DNA of 64,000 nt from Desulfovibrio piger ATCC 29098 (GCF_000156375.1 NZ_DS996359.1:117065-181064); one strand, 5' to 3'; shown: positions 1 to 14,710, counted from the first letter of the stretch. A program made the numbers and translations. Notes: generated by a model from the sequence alone, not told the origin.

Positions 1-281
1 GCCGGCATCCCAACCTTACTCCGATACGAAGGGTGGCCGGATCCGGTCGGGATTCCGCCTACAGGTGCCTCCCGCCTCTCCGGTGACAGCTCCGGCAAAG
101 GGGCCGTGGGAAGGCCGTACTCATGCCGGGCCCCGCAGGGACCTCGCCGGACCGGCGCCACACAGGCGGACACGGGGTGGCGGCGCCGCAGGAAAACCCA
201 TAACGACACCCCGCCCGGCCACGGCAGCCGGAGCAGGCCACCAGACAGCCGCTCTCAACCATACGAATAAAGGGGGACGCC
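1..281. other. Non-coding left edge
   Basis: No convincing gene is seen here. Short open frames on both strands lack ribosome binding sites and recognisable protein features. The last 20 bases hold the purine-rich ribosome binding site of the next gene. Confidence 0.4.
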
Positions 282-2822
282 ATGCCAGGACCAGTGCAGG
301 CACCGCAGACACGCTACATCAGCCTCGATACGGATTTCGGCTATGACGCCCTGGGCGGCATGGGCCGCCTTGGCAGGCACAGCATGGAAGTGCTGGAGCC
401 GGGCACACGGCAGACCGACCGCATCCCAGGCCCGCCCAGGACGGTGGGGCGCTGGTTCTCCAAACTTCTGGACAGCCTCACTCCGGCCGGCTGGCGTGCC
501 CAGGGCAAGTTCCGGCGCGGGCTGGAAGACTTCAGCGCCCAGACGGGCAGGATCCTGGGCCATCTGCGCAATGCCGCTGCCGGTGCGCCCGACGATCCCC
601 AGCGCCGTGCGGATCTGGAATCGGCCTTGCGGGAACTGGCCGGGCTGCGGCAGGCAGCGCGCCCCATGACCAGCCGGGGCACGGACTATGCCGAGCTGCT
701 CCAGACCCGTGTGCGCCGCAACATGGCCATCCTGCGCGAGGAAGCTCCGCAACGGGCCGAGGAACTGCGGCAATTGCAGACGAGCGGCCTGCTGGATGCG
801 GTCATCGCCGACCTCGATGAGGGACAGGCGGACATGGCCGCCGACCTGGCCCTGATCCGGGATGCCCTGCATACCGGGGCGGACGACATGGCCGCCCGCG
901 TGGAGGCCCGGGCCACCGATCTGGGAACGGCTCCTGCCGCAGCGGTCGATGACACGGCGCCCCCAACGGCCCCGCAGCCCTATCGTTCGCGTTTCAGCCC
1001 CGCCGCCCTGCGGGACTTTTTCCTGGGCCGCATCACCTTCAGGGAGGAAGCCCGGCAGGCCCTGCAGGAACGCCAGGCCACCCTGGCCCGGTTCACGGGC
1101 GAGGCCCGGGACACCCTGCAGGCCGCACTGGAAGCCGTGGATGCCGTCCTGCAGGACAGACTGACGGCCGATGCGGACAGCTTCGCCCACGTCCAGCATC
1201 AGGTGGACGCCAAGATGCGCCGGGCCATCCACTGCGCTTTGGACGATGTCTGCGGTCTGGCCCTGCGCCATCTGGATACGCCGGAGAGCGTGGGGCAGGA
1301 GGGGCAGGACTTCCGCCGCATCGACGCGGACTTCGTCCGGCAGGAGCTGGCCGCCCTCCAACGCGGTGACCGGCCCTCGACCGGAGACAGTGCCCCGGCG
1401 GATGCGGCTCGCCCCGACGCTGATCCGTTCCGGCAAGGCATCCGGCAGGCACGCCTTCAGATACGGGACATCTCCCGCCTGTACGGCCAGCTGACGGAAG
1501 GTCTGGGCGAGCTGGCCCAGCGGGACAGCCGCTGCCGGACCGGCCTGCTGCTGCACGAGCTGGCCGAGACCGACCTGCCCCCGGACATGGACCGTCAGGA
1601 ATGGGGCCAGGCCTGTGACACGCTCATCGAGGCCCTGCGCTCTCCCGCCACGGATCCCTGGGCCGTCAGGGACGCCCTGTCCCTCATCGACCGGAGGACG
1701 GGGGATGCCCGGATGCCGGAAGCCGTGCGCCAGCGCTTCCGGGAAGGGCGGGCCGATCTGCTGCGCCATCTCGAACCGGCCATGGATCGCCCCGTCTTCC
1801 AGCTTGCCGAGACCGGCCAGGCGGAGAGCCGCCTGGATGCCCTTGAGCAGGCGCGCGCCCTGCATCAGGTGGTGGGGCACGCGGGAGCACTGTTGCAGCG
1901 CGCCCGGCTGCCCCAGGCGGACAGCCTCATCTCCCAGGGGCTCCAGATCAGCCGTCTGGCCCTGCGCCTGCGTACCGACGGCCCGCGCGAGCCGGAACAC
2001 CGGCAGCAGGCCATCGTGGAGCTGCGCACCTCCGTGGCCCGCTTCATGGCCAACCTGACCCTGGCCCGCATGCAGACGGAGAACCCCACCGTGCGCAGCG
2101 CCCAGCCCGAAGCCCGGGGCCTGGACACCGACGGCGCCCGGGAGGGCCTCGATCTGATCCGGCAGAGCGTGGAACGCATCCTTGGCGGCCTGAAGGACCA
2201 GGAAGGCGGCGTGGTGGCACGCGCGGCCCTGCAGGACGGCCTGCGGCTGCTGGAGAAGGGCAGGGACGCGGCCGTGGCCTGCGGCAGGCTCCTCGACAAT
2301 GTCATCCATAAGGAAGCGAATGTGGCGGAACAGCTGGCCGTCTGCCTGGAATCCGGCCGGGACGATGCCGCCGCGGCCCTGCACGGCCTGCTGGAAGGCA
2401 GCCGCTGGGCCAAGGGCAAGCACGGCGAGGCAAAGGCCGCCATCGACGCCTTTCTGGCAGCCCTGCGCCCCGTGCAGGAAAGCCGGGGGCAGAGCCAGCT
2501 GCTGCGCTTCCTTGCCAACCGTTTGTCCGGCGCCTTCACCCCGCACGATGTCTACATGGGCTTCGACGGCAGCATCCACATGCTCATCAATACGGACAGG
2601 CAGGGCCTTGGCGGCAGCCGGAAGCTCCAGGGCACCCGCTGGATCACCCTGCCGCCGCCGGACCAGCTCCGGCCGGGCGTCACCACCGGCGTGCACCGTC
2701 TGGACCAGCTGCTGGATGCGGGGGACAACCGCACCACCTTCTACCCGCAGCTCCACCAGCTGCTGACGCGCTATTTCTCCGGCATCCCCTATGATCTCAG
2801 CCTTCCCGGAGACGGGCAGTAA
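282..2822 (+). CDS. Large uncharacterised helical protein (846 aa)
   Basis: I do not recognise this protein. It starts with ATG after an AAGGGGGA ribosome binding site and ends at TAA. It has no signal peptide or membrane segment. Most of its length is rich in Ala, Leu, Arg, Glu and Gln in helix-like runs, with Pro/Thr-rich linkers near residues 220-240 and 365-380. The C-terminal 110 residues change character and become richer in Gly, aromatic and Pro residues (YMGFDGSIHMLINTD region), which suggests a small globular domain. The gene stands alone with a terminator behind it. A soluble, multi-helical, possibly secreted or effector-like protein is one guess, but no secretion signal supports it. 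Confidence 0.75.
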   Translation: MPGPVQAPQTRYISLDTDFGYDALGGMGRLGRHSMEVLEPGTRQTDRIPGPPRTVGRWFSKLLDSLTPAGWRAQGKFRRGLEDFSAQTGRILGHLRNAAAGAPDDPQRRADLESALRELAGLRQAARPMTSRGTDYAELLQTRVRRNMAILREEAPQRAEELRQLQTSGLLDAVIADLDEGQADMAADLALIRDALHTGADDMAARVEARATDLGTAPAAAVDDTAPPTAPQPYRSRFSPAALRDFFLGRITFREEARQALQERQATLARFTGEARDTLQAALEAVDAVLQDRLTADADSFAHVQHQVDAKMRRAIHCALDDVCGLALRHLDTPESVGQEGQDFRRIDADFVRQELAALQRGDRPSTGDSAPADAARPDADPFRQGIRQARLQIRDISRLYGQLTEGLGELAQRDSRCRTGLLLHELAETDLPPDMDRQEWGQACDTLIEALRSPATDPWAVRDALSLIDRRTGDARMPEAVRQRFREGRADLLRHLEPAMDRPVFQLAETGQAESRLDALEQARALHQVVGHAGALLQRARLPQADSLISQGLQISRLALRLRTDGPREPEHRQQAIVELRTSVARFMANLTLARMQTENPTVRSAQPEARGLDTDGAREGLDLIRQSVERILGGLKDQEGGVVARAALQDGLRLLEKGRDAAVACGRLLDNVIHKEANVAEQLAVCLESGRDDAAAALHGLLEGSRWAKGKHGEAKAAIDAFLAALRPVQESRGQSQLLRFLANRLSGAFTPHDVYMGFDGSIHMLINTDRQGLGGSRKLQGTRWITLPPPDQLRPGVTTGVHRLDQLLDAGDNRTTFYPQLHQLLTRYFSGIPYDLSLPGDGQ

Positions 2823-2903
2823 TTACGTGAAACAGTCCCGGGGGAAGACGTTCTCCCCCGGGCTTCCGCAACGGTTGCGGCCACGCCCCCTGCTTCAGCA
2901 CAC

Positions 2904-2930
2904 AGCCCCTTCACAGGGGCTTTTTCTTTT
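2904..2930 (+). terminator. Rho-independent terminator after the 846-aa gene
   Basis: AGCCCC pairs with GGGGCT around a six-base loop and is followed by TTTTCTTTT. It lies 82 bases behind the stop codon of the upstream gene. Confidence 0.75.
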
Positions 2931-2952
2931 CAGGAGCGGGACAGGCCCCCGG

Positions 2953-3040
2953 AAAAAGTGCATTTGGAGGGGGATGGGGGGCTTGGGGGGGAAGGTACCC
3001 CCTTGGGGCACTGGTCAAAGGGGGTACCTTCCCCCCACAA
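2953..3040. repeat. Palindromic repeat family 1, short copy A
   Basis: A GGATGGGGG-containing flank leads into a long inverted repeat: a GGGAAGGTACCCCCTT arm at about 2988-3004 and its complement at about 3017-3034. The same flank plus arm design recurs at 21040-21120 (short) and, with an extra internal block, at 26401-26566 and 54090-54235. It lies between two terminators and contains no gene. Confidence 0.7.
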
Positions 3041-3051
3041 AAGCAGTGCTC

Positions 3052-3090
3052 AAAACGAACGCCCCGTGCGATGCACGGGGCGTTCGTTTT
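3052..3090. terminator. Bidirectional terminator hairpin
   Basis: A perfect 18-bp stem (AAAACGAACGCCCCGTGC and its complement) surrounds a three-base GAT loop. The A and T ends give a T-run on either strand. It can end transcription of the leftward M23 gene, whose stop is 30 bases away. Confidence 0.8.
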
Positions 3091-3119
3091 GGCATACTGC
3101 CCAACAAATATCATGACCG

Positions 3120-4568
3120 CTACCTGACGGAAGGCTCCACGTCGTCCACAGGCACGATGCTGTCCACATCGTATTCCAGCAACGATGTCTGGCCCAGCAG
3201 CAGGGCACGTTCCTTTTCCACGGTCTTGCGGAAGCGCTCCATGGAGGCCTTGCGCACGCTCTCGCCGCGCGGGTTGATGGCCTTGGCCGGATTGACGAAC
3301 TTGCCGTTCTGCCGCAGGCGGAAATCCAGATGCGGCCCGGAAGAAAGGCCCGTGCTGCCCACGAAGCCGATGACCTGGCCCTGCCGCACGCGCTGGCCGT
3401 TACGCAGGCCGCGGGCATAGCCGGACAGATGGGAATACATGGATTCCAGCCCGGCCGAATGCTTGATGATGACCTGGTTGCCGTAACCGCCGGCCCAGCT
3501 GCGCCGGGTGACCACGCCGTCGCCCACGGCCTTGACCGGCGTACCGGTGGGCGCGCCGTAGTCCACGCCCAGATGGGGGCGGCTGTAGCCCAGGATGGGG
3601 TGCTTGCGGTTGTGCGAGAAGCGGGACGTCACGCGGGTGAAGGCCAGCGGCGCCTGGAGCAGGGTCTTGCGCAGGTTCTCGCCCTTGGCATTGTAATGCT
3701 GCGGCCGGTTCTTGCCGTCACGGAACAGATAGGCCTCGTAGGTGGTGCCCGTATTGGTGAAGTGGGCGGCCAGCACGCGGCCATAGCCCTTGTACTCGCC
3801 GTCACGGTAGCGCTTTTCCACCAGCACCTTGAAACTGTCGCCGGGCTGCAGGTCGCGGATGAAGTTGATCTCCGAGCCGAACAGGTTGCCCAGGGTGAGG
3901 GCCAGCTGCGGGCTCTCGCCGATGTCGGCCACGGCCTGGAAGAGATTGTCGTCGATGGTGGCTTCCACCTGGGCGAGGGTGGTCACATATTCGATGGGCT
4001 CCACGCGGGCCACGGGCTCTTCCGCCCCTTCCACCACCAGACGGCGGCTGGCGTCGATCTCGTACTCGAAGCGCTTGAGCTGGCCGGAAGCCGGATCCAC
4101 CACGATGGTGTAAGGCTGGCCGGTACGGAAGGCCCGCATGGAGAAGACCTGCCGGGCGGCGCTCACATAGGGGTGGGATCCGGAAGACGTGTTGCCCTCG
4201 ATGATCTTGCTGACGGTATCGCCCTTTTCCACCGTGCCGTGCACCACGGCCTCGCCGTTGATGATCTCGGCCCCTTCGGGCAGCGGCACCGCGGGCTGGG
4301 CATCCTGATCCGCCGCTATCGCTTCCGTGGCGGCGGCTTCGGGAGCGTCGGGGGCTTCTGCCTGCCCGGCATCTTCCGCCCCGGTCGCAGAGGCCGTCGT
4401 CTCCCCATCCCGGGCCGGGGCCTCGGCGGCCTGCTCCGTCACGGCCTGGGCGGGAGCCGTATCTGCATCCTCCGAGCTCCAGGGCAGGTGGGCTATGCCC
4501 AGCTGCCCGGCCAGCAGGCCGAGAAGGATCACGAGGACGAAAAAGACTGCAAGTCCTGTTTTCTTCAT
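3120..4568 (-). CDS. M23 family peptidoglycan endopeptidase
   Basis: This is a murein peptidase of the LytM/M23 type (482 aa). An N-terminal membrane anchor (TGLAVFFVLVILLGLLAG) is followed by an Ala/Glu-rich linker. Next is an OapA/LysM-like segment (EKGDTVSKIIEG), and then a C-terminal M23 domain. The zinc motifs are visible as RPHLGVDYG and GPHLDFRL. The second motif reads HxD where HxH is usual. ATG at 4568 is preferred over an in-frame GTG nine bases upstream because GGAG sits eight bases before it. It probably acts in the periplasm on peptide cross-links. It is transcribed alone. Confidence 0.88.
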   Translation of the reverse strand: MKKTGLAVFFVLVILLGLLAGQLGIAHLPWSSEDADTAPAQAVTEQAAEAPARDGETTASATGAEDAGQAEAPDAPEAAATEAIAADQDAQPAVPLPEGAEIINGEAVVHGTVEKGDTVSKIIEGNTSSGSHPYVSAARQVFSMRAFRTGQPYTIVVDPASGQLKRFEYEIDASRRLVVEGAEEPVARVEPIEYVTTLAQVEATIDDNLFQAVADIGESPQLALTLGNLFGSEINFIRDLQPGDSFKVLVEKRYRDGEYKGYGRVLAAHFTNTGTTYEAYLFRDGKNRPQHYNAKGENLRKTLLQAPLAFTRVTSRFSHNRKHPILGYSRPHLGVDYGAPTGTPVKAVGDGVVTRRSWAGGYGNQVIIKHSAGLESMYSHLSGYARGLRNGQRVRQGQVIGFVGSTGLSSGPHLDFRLRQNGKFVNPAKAINPRGESVRKASMERFRKTVEKERALLLGQTSLLEYDVDSIVPVDDVEPSVR

Positions 4569-4837
4569 GCGGTACACTCCAAACAGTATGGCATATAGCC
4601 TGCGCGCCCGTCAGTTGTCCAGCAAGATGCCCGCCGTCATCTCCGGACGAGGAACACGGAACGCGCCATGCCCTCCCTGAGGGGTGTTCCTTGTGTCATC
4701 ATGTGCGTAAATATGATAACATACTGAAAATAAAGATAATAATAAAAACATTCGGACTTGATTTTCTTGCGCCTGCCGTATAGATGTTGCTCACGCAACA
4801 AACAATCATCATCGCAGCAGCGTCAGAGGACGCTTTC

Positions 4838-6085
4838 ATGGAGCTTTCCGTGTCTTTGCATCTTTCCTACAAAAAATGGCTGTTTTTCGTCCTGTCCTCA
4901 GCCTATCTGGTGGTTTTCATCCAGAACGTGGCCATCACCGTCGTCACCCCCGATGTCATGCGGGATCTCGGGCTCTCCTCCGGTGACATGGGCCTGCTGG
5001 GTTCCGCCTATCTGTATGCCTATGCCCTCACCCAGGTCTTTTCCGGCATTCTCTCCACCCGCTTCGGCCCGCGCCGCCTGCTGAGCTGCCAGTTCCTGGT
5101 GGCGGCCCTTGGCGGCTTCCTTTTCGCCACGGCCCACAGTCTGCCCATGGCCGTGGCCGGGCGCCTGCTCAACGGCCTGGGCATGGCGGGGGTCATGTCC
5201 TCTTCCTTCACCCTGTTCAGCCGCTGGTTCGCGCCCGAGACCTTCTCCCGCCTCTGCACCCTGTTCTTCATCGCGGGCGGCATGGGCGGCCTGCTGGCCA
5301 CCACGCCGCTCTCCCTGGCCAACCACTGGGTGGGCTGGCGGCTGGTCTTCCTGGCACTTTCCGTGCTGACCTGTTCCCTGACCGTCATCATCTATACCGT
5401 GGTGCGGGACTGGCCGCCCCATCTGGCCGCCACCTGCAACGGTATCCGCCTGGCAGACGTGCTGCGTGATGTGGCCGCCATGGCCAAACAGTCCGACTTC
5501 TGGAAGATGGTCGTCTGGTACCTGACCCTGCCGTCGCAGTATTTCGTGTTCCACGGCCTTTGGGGCGCGGTCTACATGGGCGGGACCTTCGGCCTTTCGC
5601 CCAGCCTCATCGGCAACATCCTGGCCATGGGCGCCGTGGGCTTCATCGCCGGGACGCCGCTTTTGACCTGGATCAGCGAAAAGCGCCTCAAGTCCCGCCG
5701 CAAGGCCATGGTCCTGGCCAGCCTGCTGGCCTGCGTCTCCGCTGCGGCCCTGAGCCTGGGCAGCGCCAGCCTGAGCGTGCCCCTGCTGTTCGTCGTTTCT
5801 CTGGGGCTGGGCATCGCGGCCAACGGTCCCTGCCCCGTGGGCTATGCCACCGGCCGGGAGCGCTTCGGCAATCGCATGGTGGGCAGCCTGAGCGGCATCC
5901 TGGCGTCCTCGGTCTTCGTGGGCGGGGCGCTGCTCCAGCTGGTCTCCGGGGCGCTGCTTTCCTTTGCCCAGCAGGCGGGCCTGTCCCAGCCCTGGACATG
6001 GGCCTTTGCCCCGCTGGTGCTCCTGGCTGCCGTCAGTGCTTTGGCCGCCTGGCTCCTGCCCGAGACATTCGTTGATAAAAAGTAA
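4838..6085 (+). CDS. MFS transporter
   Basis: This is a major facilitator superfamily permease of 415 aa with about twelve hydrophobic segments. Loop 2-3 carries a degenerate MFS signature (LSTRFGPRRLL). The N-terminal half resembles organic-anion/sugar-phosphate type carriers, but the substrate cannot be read from sequence. The start at 4838 has AGAGGA seven bases upstream; the longer in-frame start at 4784 has none. The gene lies immediately upstream of dnaA, flanked on both sides by unusually AT-rich DNA, and has its own terminator. Confidence 0.85.
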   Translation: MELSVSLHLSYKKWLFFVLSSAYLVVFIQNVAITVVTPDVMRDLGLSSGDMGLLGSAYLYAYALTQVFSGILSTRFGPRRLLSCQFLVAALGGFLFATAHSLPMAVAGRLLNGLGMAGVMSSSFTLFSRWFAPETFSRLCTLFFIAGGMGGLLATTPLSLANHWVGWRLVFLALSVLTCSLTVIIYTVVRDWPPHLAATCNGIRLADVLRDVAAMAKQSDFWKMVVWYLTLPSQYFVFHGLWGAVYMGGTFGLSPSLIGNILAMGAVGFIAGTPLLTWISEKRLKSRRKAMVLASLLACVSAAALSLGSASLSVPLLFVVSLGLGIAANGPCPVGYATGRERFGNRMVGSLSGILASSVFVGGALLQLVSGALLSFAQQAGLSQPWTWAFAPLVLLAAVSALAAWLLPETFVDKK

Positions 6086-6148
6086 TAAAAATAATATCTT
6101 AATAAAGATACGCACAAAAGTTTCATAAGTGACATAGTTAAGGATCCC

Positions 6149-6188
6149 GCCCCCGGCAGGCTGTACAGGCAGGCTGCTGGGGGCTTTT
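6149..6188 (+). terminator. Terminator after the MFS gene
   Basis: GCCCCCGGCAG pairs with CTGCTGGGGGC (one G-T pair) and is followed by TTTT. This separates the MFS gene from dnaA. Confidence 0.7.
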
Positions 6189-6293
6189 GTCAAACGCCGC
6201 CGTATCCCCCCACACAGAAGAAGGCAAAAAGGCTTACCGCCCAAATGCAAGCCTTCCTGACCCATCCGTCGCGTTGGAGAACCATCAGCGCAC

Positions 6294-6322
6294 TTGTTTA
6301 GCGGACGTTTTTATGCTATAAA
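6294..6322 (+). promoter_or_regulatory. Probable sigma-70 promoter of dnaA
   Basis: TTGTTT and TATAAA are separated by exactly 17 bases. The predicted start of transcription is about 40 bases before the dnaA ATG. Confidence 0.6.
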
Positions 6323-6372
6323 AACATCTTTGCGACGACCGGAAGAAGGTCCCGGATCGCAAGGGGCCGCTC

Positions 6373-7734
6373 ATGACAAATGCACATGTTTCCCTTCAGG
6401 ATTTTCGCCACCGCCTGCGCCGGCATCTGCTCGGCGGCATCCCCGGTGGCCCGGATGGCGGGGGAGCGCCCTGGCTGGATGGTCTGGTCATGGAGCACCT
6501 TCCGTCCGGCAATGTGTTGCGGATCACCTTTCCCCATATCTACTTCGCCCGCTGGTTCGCGCCGCACGAAACGGATTTTTCGGCAGCCGTGAAGGCCGCC
6601 TGGCCGGACGCCGACGCCCCCCGGCTGGAATATGTCCTGCCCGGGCAGCCCCGGCCCCAGGGCCCCGCGCCGCACACGGCCCCGGCCCGCATCCCGGACG
6701 CCCTCTTTTTCCATGATGACAGCAGGGACGAGATGCCGCTGCCGGGCGGTGCCCGCAATGCCTTCCCCCTGGCCATGGCCAGGGCCGTTGCCCTGCGGGA
6801 GCCCGGGCACAGCCCCTTCCTTCTCCACGGCGAAAAAGGCACGGGCAAGAGCCATCTGCTGCATCACATGGCCGCGGCCCTTGCCCGGCAGGACCTGCGC
6901 GTCATCCTGGCCCCGGCGGCCCGTTTTTTTCAGCACTGCCCTCTGGAGGAACAGACGGCCCCCCTGTTCTGGCAACAGGCCGATGCCCTGTTCCTGGACG
7001 ATATCCAGACCCTGGGCGGGCAGCCCCGTTTCCAGCGCCTGCTGGCGGCCCTGCTGGCGCATCGCCCCGAAAAGGCCCCGGTGGTCCTGGCCCTGGAGGG
7101 CGGCCCCGATGTTCTGGGAACGTGGGAGCCCGGTCCCGCCGCCCGCGTCCGGCAGCTGTTCTCCGCCGAGCTGACCCCGCCGGACATGGAAGCCCGCATG
7201 CGTTACCTGCAGCAGTGCTGCCGCGAGAACGCCCTGGACCTGCCCCGCGAACATCTGCGCCTCATGGCACGGCGCGCGGCCCATTTCCACGGCCTGCGTT
7301 CCCTGCTGCTCCGGGTCAAGGCGGCCTGGGAAGATGCCGCCGCACCGCGCCCCAGCCTGGACGATCTGGAACGTCTGGCCCGCACGGGCCCGGTGCAGTC
7401 CTGCCATGCCGGACACGAACAGATCCTGGCCGAGGCCGCACGCTGCTGCGACGCCGCCCCCGCCGACATCACCGGTACGGGCCGCCACGCGCGCCTGGTC
7501 ATGGCCCGGCAGGCGGCCATGTACGTCTGTCGCCGCCATCTGGGCCTTTCCTATCCCGAACTGGGCCGGGCCTTTGGCGGACGCGACCATAGTACCGTCA
7601 TCCATGCGGTCAAAAAGATTGGAAAAATGCTGGAAAGTAACAAAGATGTGCAACACCTTGTCGCCAGACTGGAAAAATGCGCACATCAGGAACAGCCGGA
7701 CGGCGCTCCCACGGATGACGTGTTCAGGGCGTAG
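6373..7734 (+). CDS. dnaA: Chromosomal replication initiator DnaA (divergent)
   Basis: This 453-aa AAA+ initiator has a short N-terminal domain I (to about 90), a linker, an ATPase domain and a clear DNA-binding domain IV. Domain IV carries the signature RDHSTVIHA at 404-412 within LGLSYPELGRAFGGRDH. Walker A is GEKGTGKS (153-160) and Walker B is LFLDDI (206-211). The ATPase part is unusual. Walker A differs from the common GGVGLGKT form. By eye alignment, the arginine-finger position of box VII (SRF in E. coli) is Leu262, and the sensor-1 region reads LEGG. AAGGGG lies six bases before the ATG. The gene leads into dnaN with 102 bases between. It may be a paralog of a more canonical DnaA elsewhere. 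Confidence 0.92.
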   Translation: MTNAHVSLQDFRHRLRRHLLGGIPGGPDGGGAPWLDGLVMEHLPSGNVLRITFPHIYFARWFAPHETDFSAAVKAAWPDADAPRLEYVLPGQPRPQGPAPHTAPARIPDALFFHDDSRDEMPLPGGARNAFPLAMARAVALREPGHSPFLLHGEKGTGKSHLLHHMAAALARQDLRVILAPAARFFQHCPLEEQTAPLFWQQADALFLDDIQTLGGQPRFQRLLAALLAHRPEKAPVVLALEGGPDVLGTWEPGPAARVRQLFSAELTPPDMEARMRYLQQCCRENALDLPREHLRLMARRAAHFHGLRSLLLRVKAAWEDAAAPRPSLDDLERLARTGPVQSCHAGHEQILAEAARCCDAAPADITGTGRHARLVMARQAAMYVCRRHLGLSYPELGRAFGGRDHSTVIHAVKKIGKMLESNKDVQHLVARLEKCAHQEQPDGAPTDDVFRA

Positions 7735-7836
7735 ACGGGCAGTGCTTAAAGGGCTTGCTAAAATTTCAAGTAAAAACAGCTTGTTGCAGAGGTTTCGCAC
7801 AAAAGCACAGGCATCAATTATTACAAGGATTCTTTT

Positions 7837-11390
<3,554 letters not shown>

Positions 11391-11408
11391 CTGCCGGAGG
11401 GACGACGC

Positions 11409-11720
11409 ATGCAGGAAACTGGCAAGGAAAAGAAGAGCTGCTTCGGCTGCTCCGTCATCGCTGTCTGCGGCTGGCTGGTCTGCGCGGCCATGTGCCTGTG
11501 GCTGACCATCTCGCTGGAAGGCTACCCCAAGGCCTACAGCCTGGCCTATCCGGCAGCCATGGCGGTGCTGTTCAGCAACATCTTCGTCTTCATCTTCACC
11601 AGCTCCCGCTGCGCGGGGGACGTGCGCCGTCTCCTGCCCGCCGTGATCCGTGTCTGCTTCGGTGAGGGGACCATGCTGCTGCTGGTCTGGCTCTGGGGCA
11701 GGTACTGGCTGGCTGCCTGA
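11409..11720 (+). CDS. Small three-helix membrane protein
   Basis: I do not recognise this 103-aa protein. It has a charged N-terminus ([10 protein letters not shown]) and then about three hydrophobic segments (around residues 15-35, 43-65 and 78-100). Several cysteines lie in or next to the first helix (CFGC, VCGWLVC). A GGAGGGAC ribosome binding site precedes the ATG. It sits 18 bases after gyrB and about 100 before gyrA, so it is probably co-transcribed with the gyrase genes. The topology recalls AtpI/small inner-membrane families, but nothing fixes a role. Confidence 0.8.
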   Translation: MQETGKEKKSCFGCSVIAVCGWLVCAAMCLWLTISLEGYPKAYSLAYPAAMAVLFSNIFVFIFTSSRCAGDVRRLLPAVIRVCFGEGTMLLLVWLWGRYWLAA

Positions 11721-11822
11721 GGACGCTCCCCGGCGGGGGCCGCCCGGCGGCTCCCCCGGTACATCCTTTGAGAAAGAATGCGGGACCCGCTCCCGATTTG
11801 ATATTTTACCTGCGAGGCAAAC

Positions 11823-14378
<2,556 letters not shown>

Positions 14379-14384
14379 ATACGC

Positions 14385-14416
14385 GGCGCGGCGCCCCTGG
14401 GGACGCCGCGCCCTTT
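14385..14416 (+). terminator. Terminator after gyrA
   Basis: GGCGCGGCG pairs with CGCCGCGCC and is followed by a short T-run. It lies seven bases behind the gyrA stop. Confidence 0.65.
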
Positions 14417-14546
14417 GGTTCCGCTCCCCGGCGGCTGCCGGGGCGGACCCGGGCAGGCACAGGACCGGGGAGACCCGGCCGTGCATCCCTTCTTTCCCTG
14501 TCCGGGACAGAGCAGGAGTCAGGGGAGGAACGGCGCGGGCGCGGAC

Positions 14547-14575
14547 TTGCATTGCGCGGCCCGCCGTTATATGAC
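14547..14575 (+). promoter_or_regulatory. Candidate promoter of the purF-fmt run
   Basis: TTGCAT and TATGAC are 17 bases apart. A transcript from here would have a leader of roughly 130 bases before purF. A very stable hairpin follows at 14606-14625. Confidence 0.45.
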
Positions 14576-14605
14576 ACGCCCTTTGTACCGCCGTGCGCTG
14601 GTCGG

Positions 14606-14625
14606 CCGCCTTGCCTGCAAGGCGG
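14606..14625 (+). promoter_or_regulatory. Leader hairpin upstream of purF
   Basis: CCGCCTTGC and GCAAGGCGG pair almost without a loop. A GC-rich second stem-like stretch follows before the purF ribosome binding site. No T-run follows, so it is not a plain terminator, and no known riboswitch class is recognised. Confidence 0.35.
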
Positions 14626-14710
14626 GCCCCGGAGCGGTGAGAGGGAAGACGGTCCCGCCGCAGGGCGGAGGAGACAACAACGCATTTTGCGCTGGCAGTG
14701 AGGAAACGCT

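Noticed and set aside
255-2756. An 833-codon - strand frame opposite the 846-aa gene
   Set aside because: Its composition (Gln, Gly, His, Pro-rich, no hydrophobic pattern) looks like a reverse-strand shadow, and the + strand frame has the better ribosome binding site and a terminator. Kept as a slight doubt.
2807-2835. A third parS site at the end of the 846-aa gene
   Set aside because: Only the half ACGTGAAACA matches; the left half does not, and it overlaps coding sequence.
2791-3420. 209-codon + strand frame running from the end of the 846-aa gene into the M23 gene
   Set aside because: It crosses two terminators and a palindromic repeat and has no protein features.
7762-7781. Shared CAAGTAAAAACAG string with 32070-32090
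   Set aside because: Thirteen shared AT-rich bases in two promoter-like gaps could be chance, and no longer similarity surrounds them.
14626-14690. Possible cobalamin riboswitch before purF
   Set aside because: GGGAAGACGGTCCCGCC loosely recalls the B12-riboswitch core, but the other conserved blocks and the B12 box are missing and the gene is not cobalamin-related.
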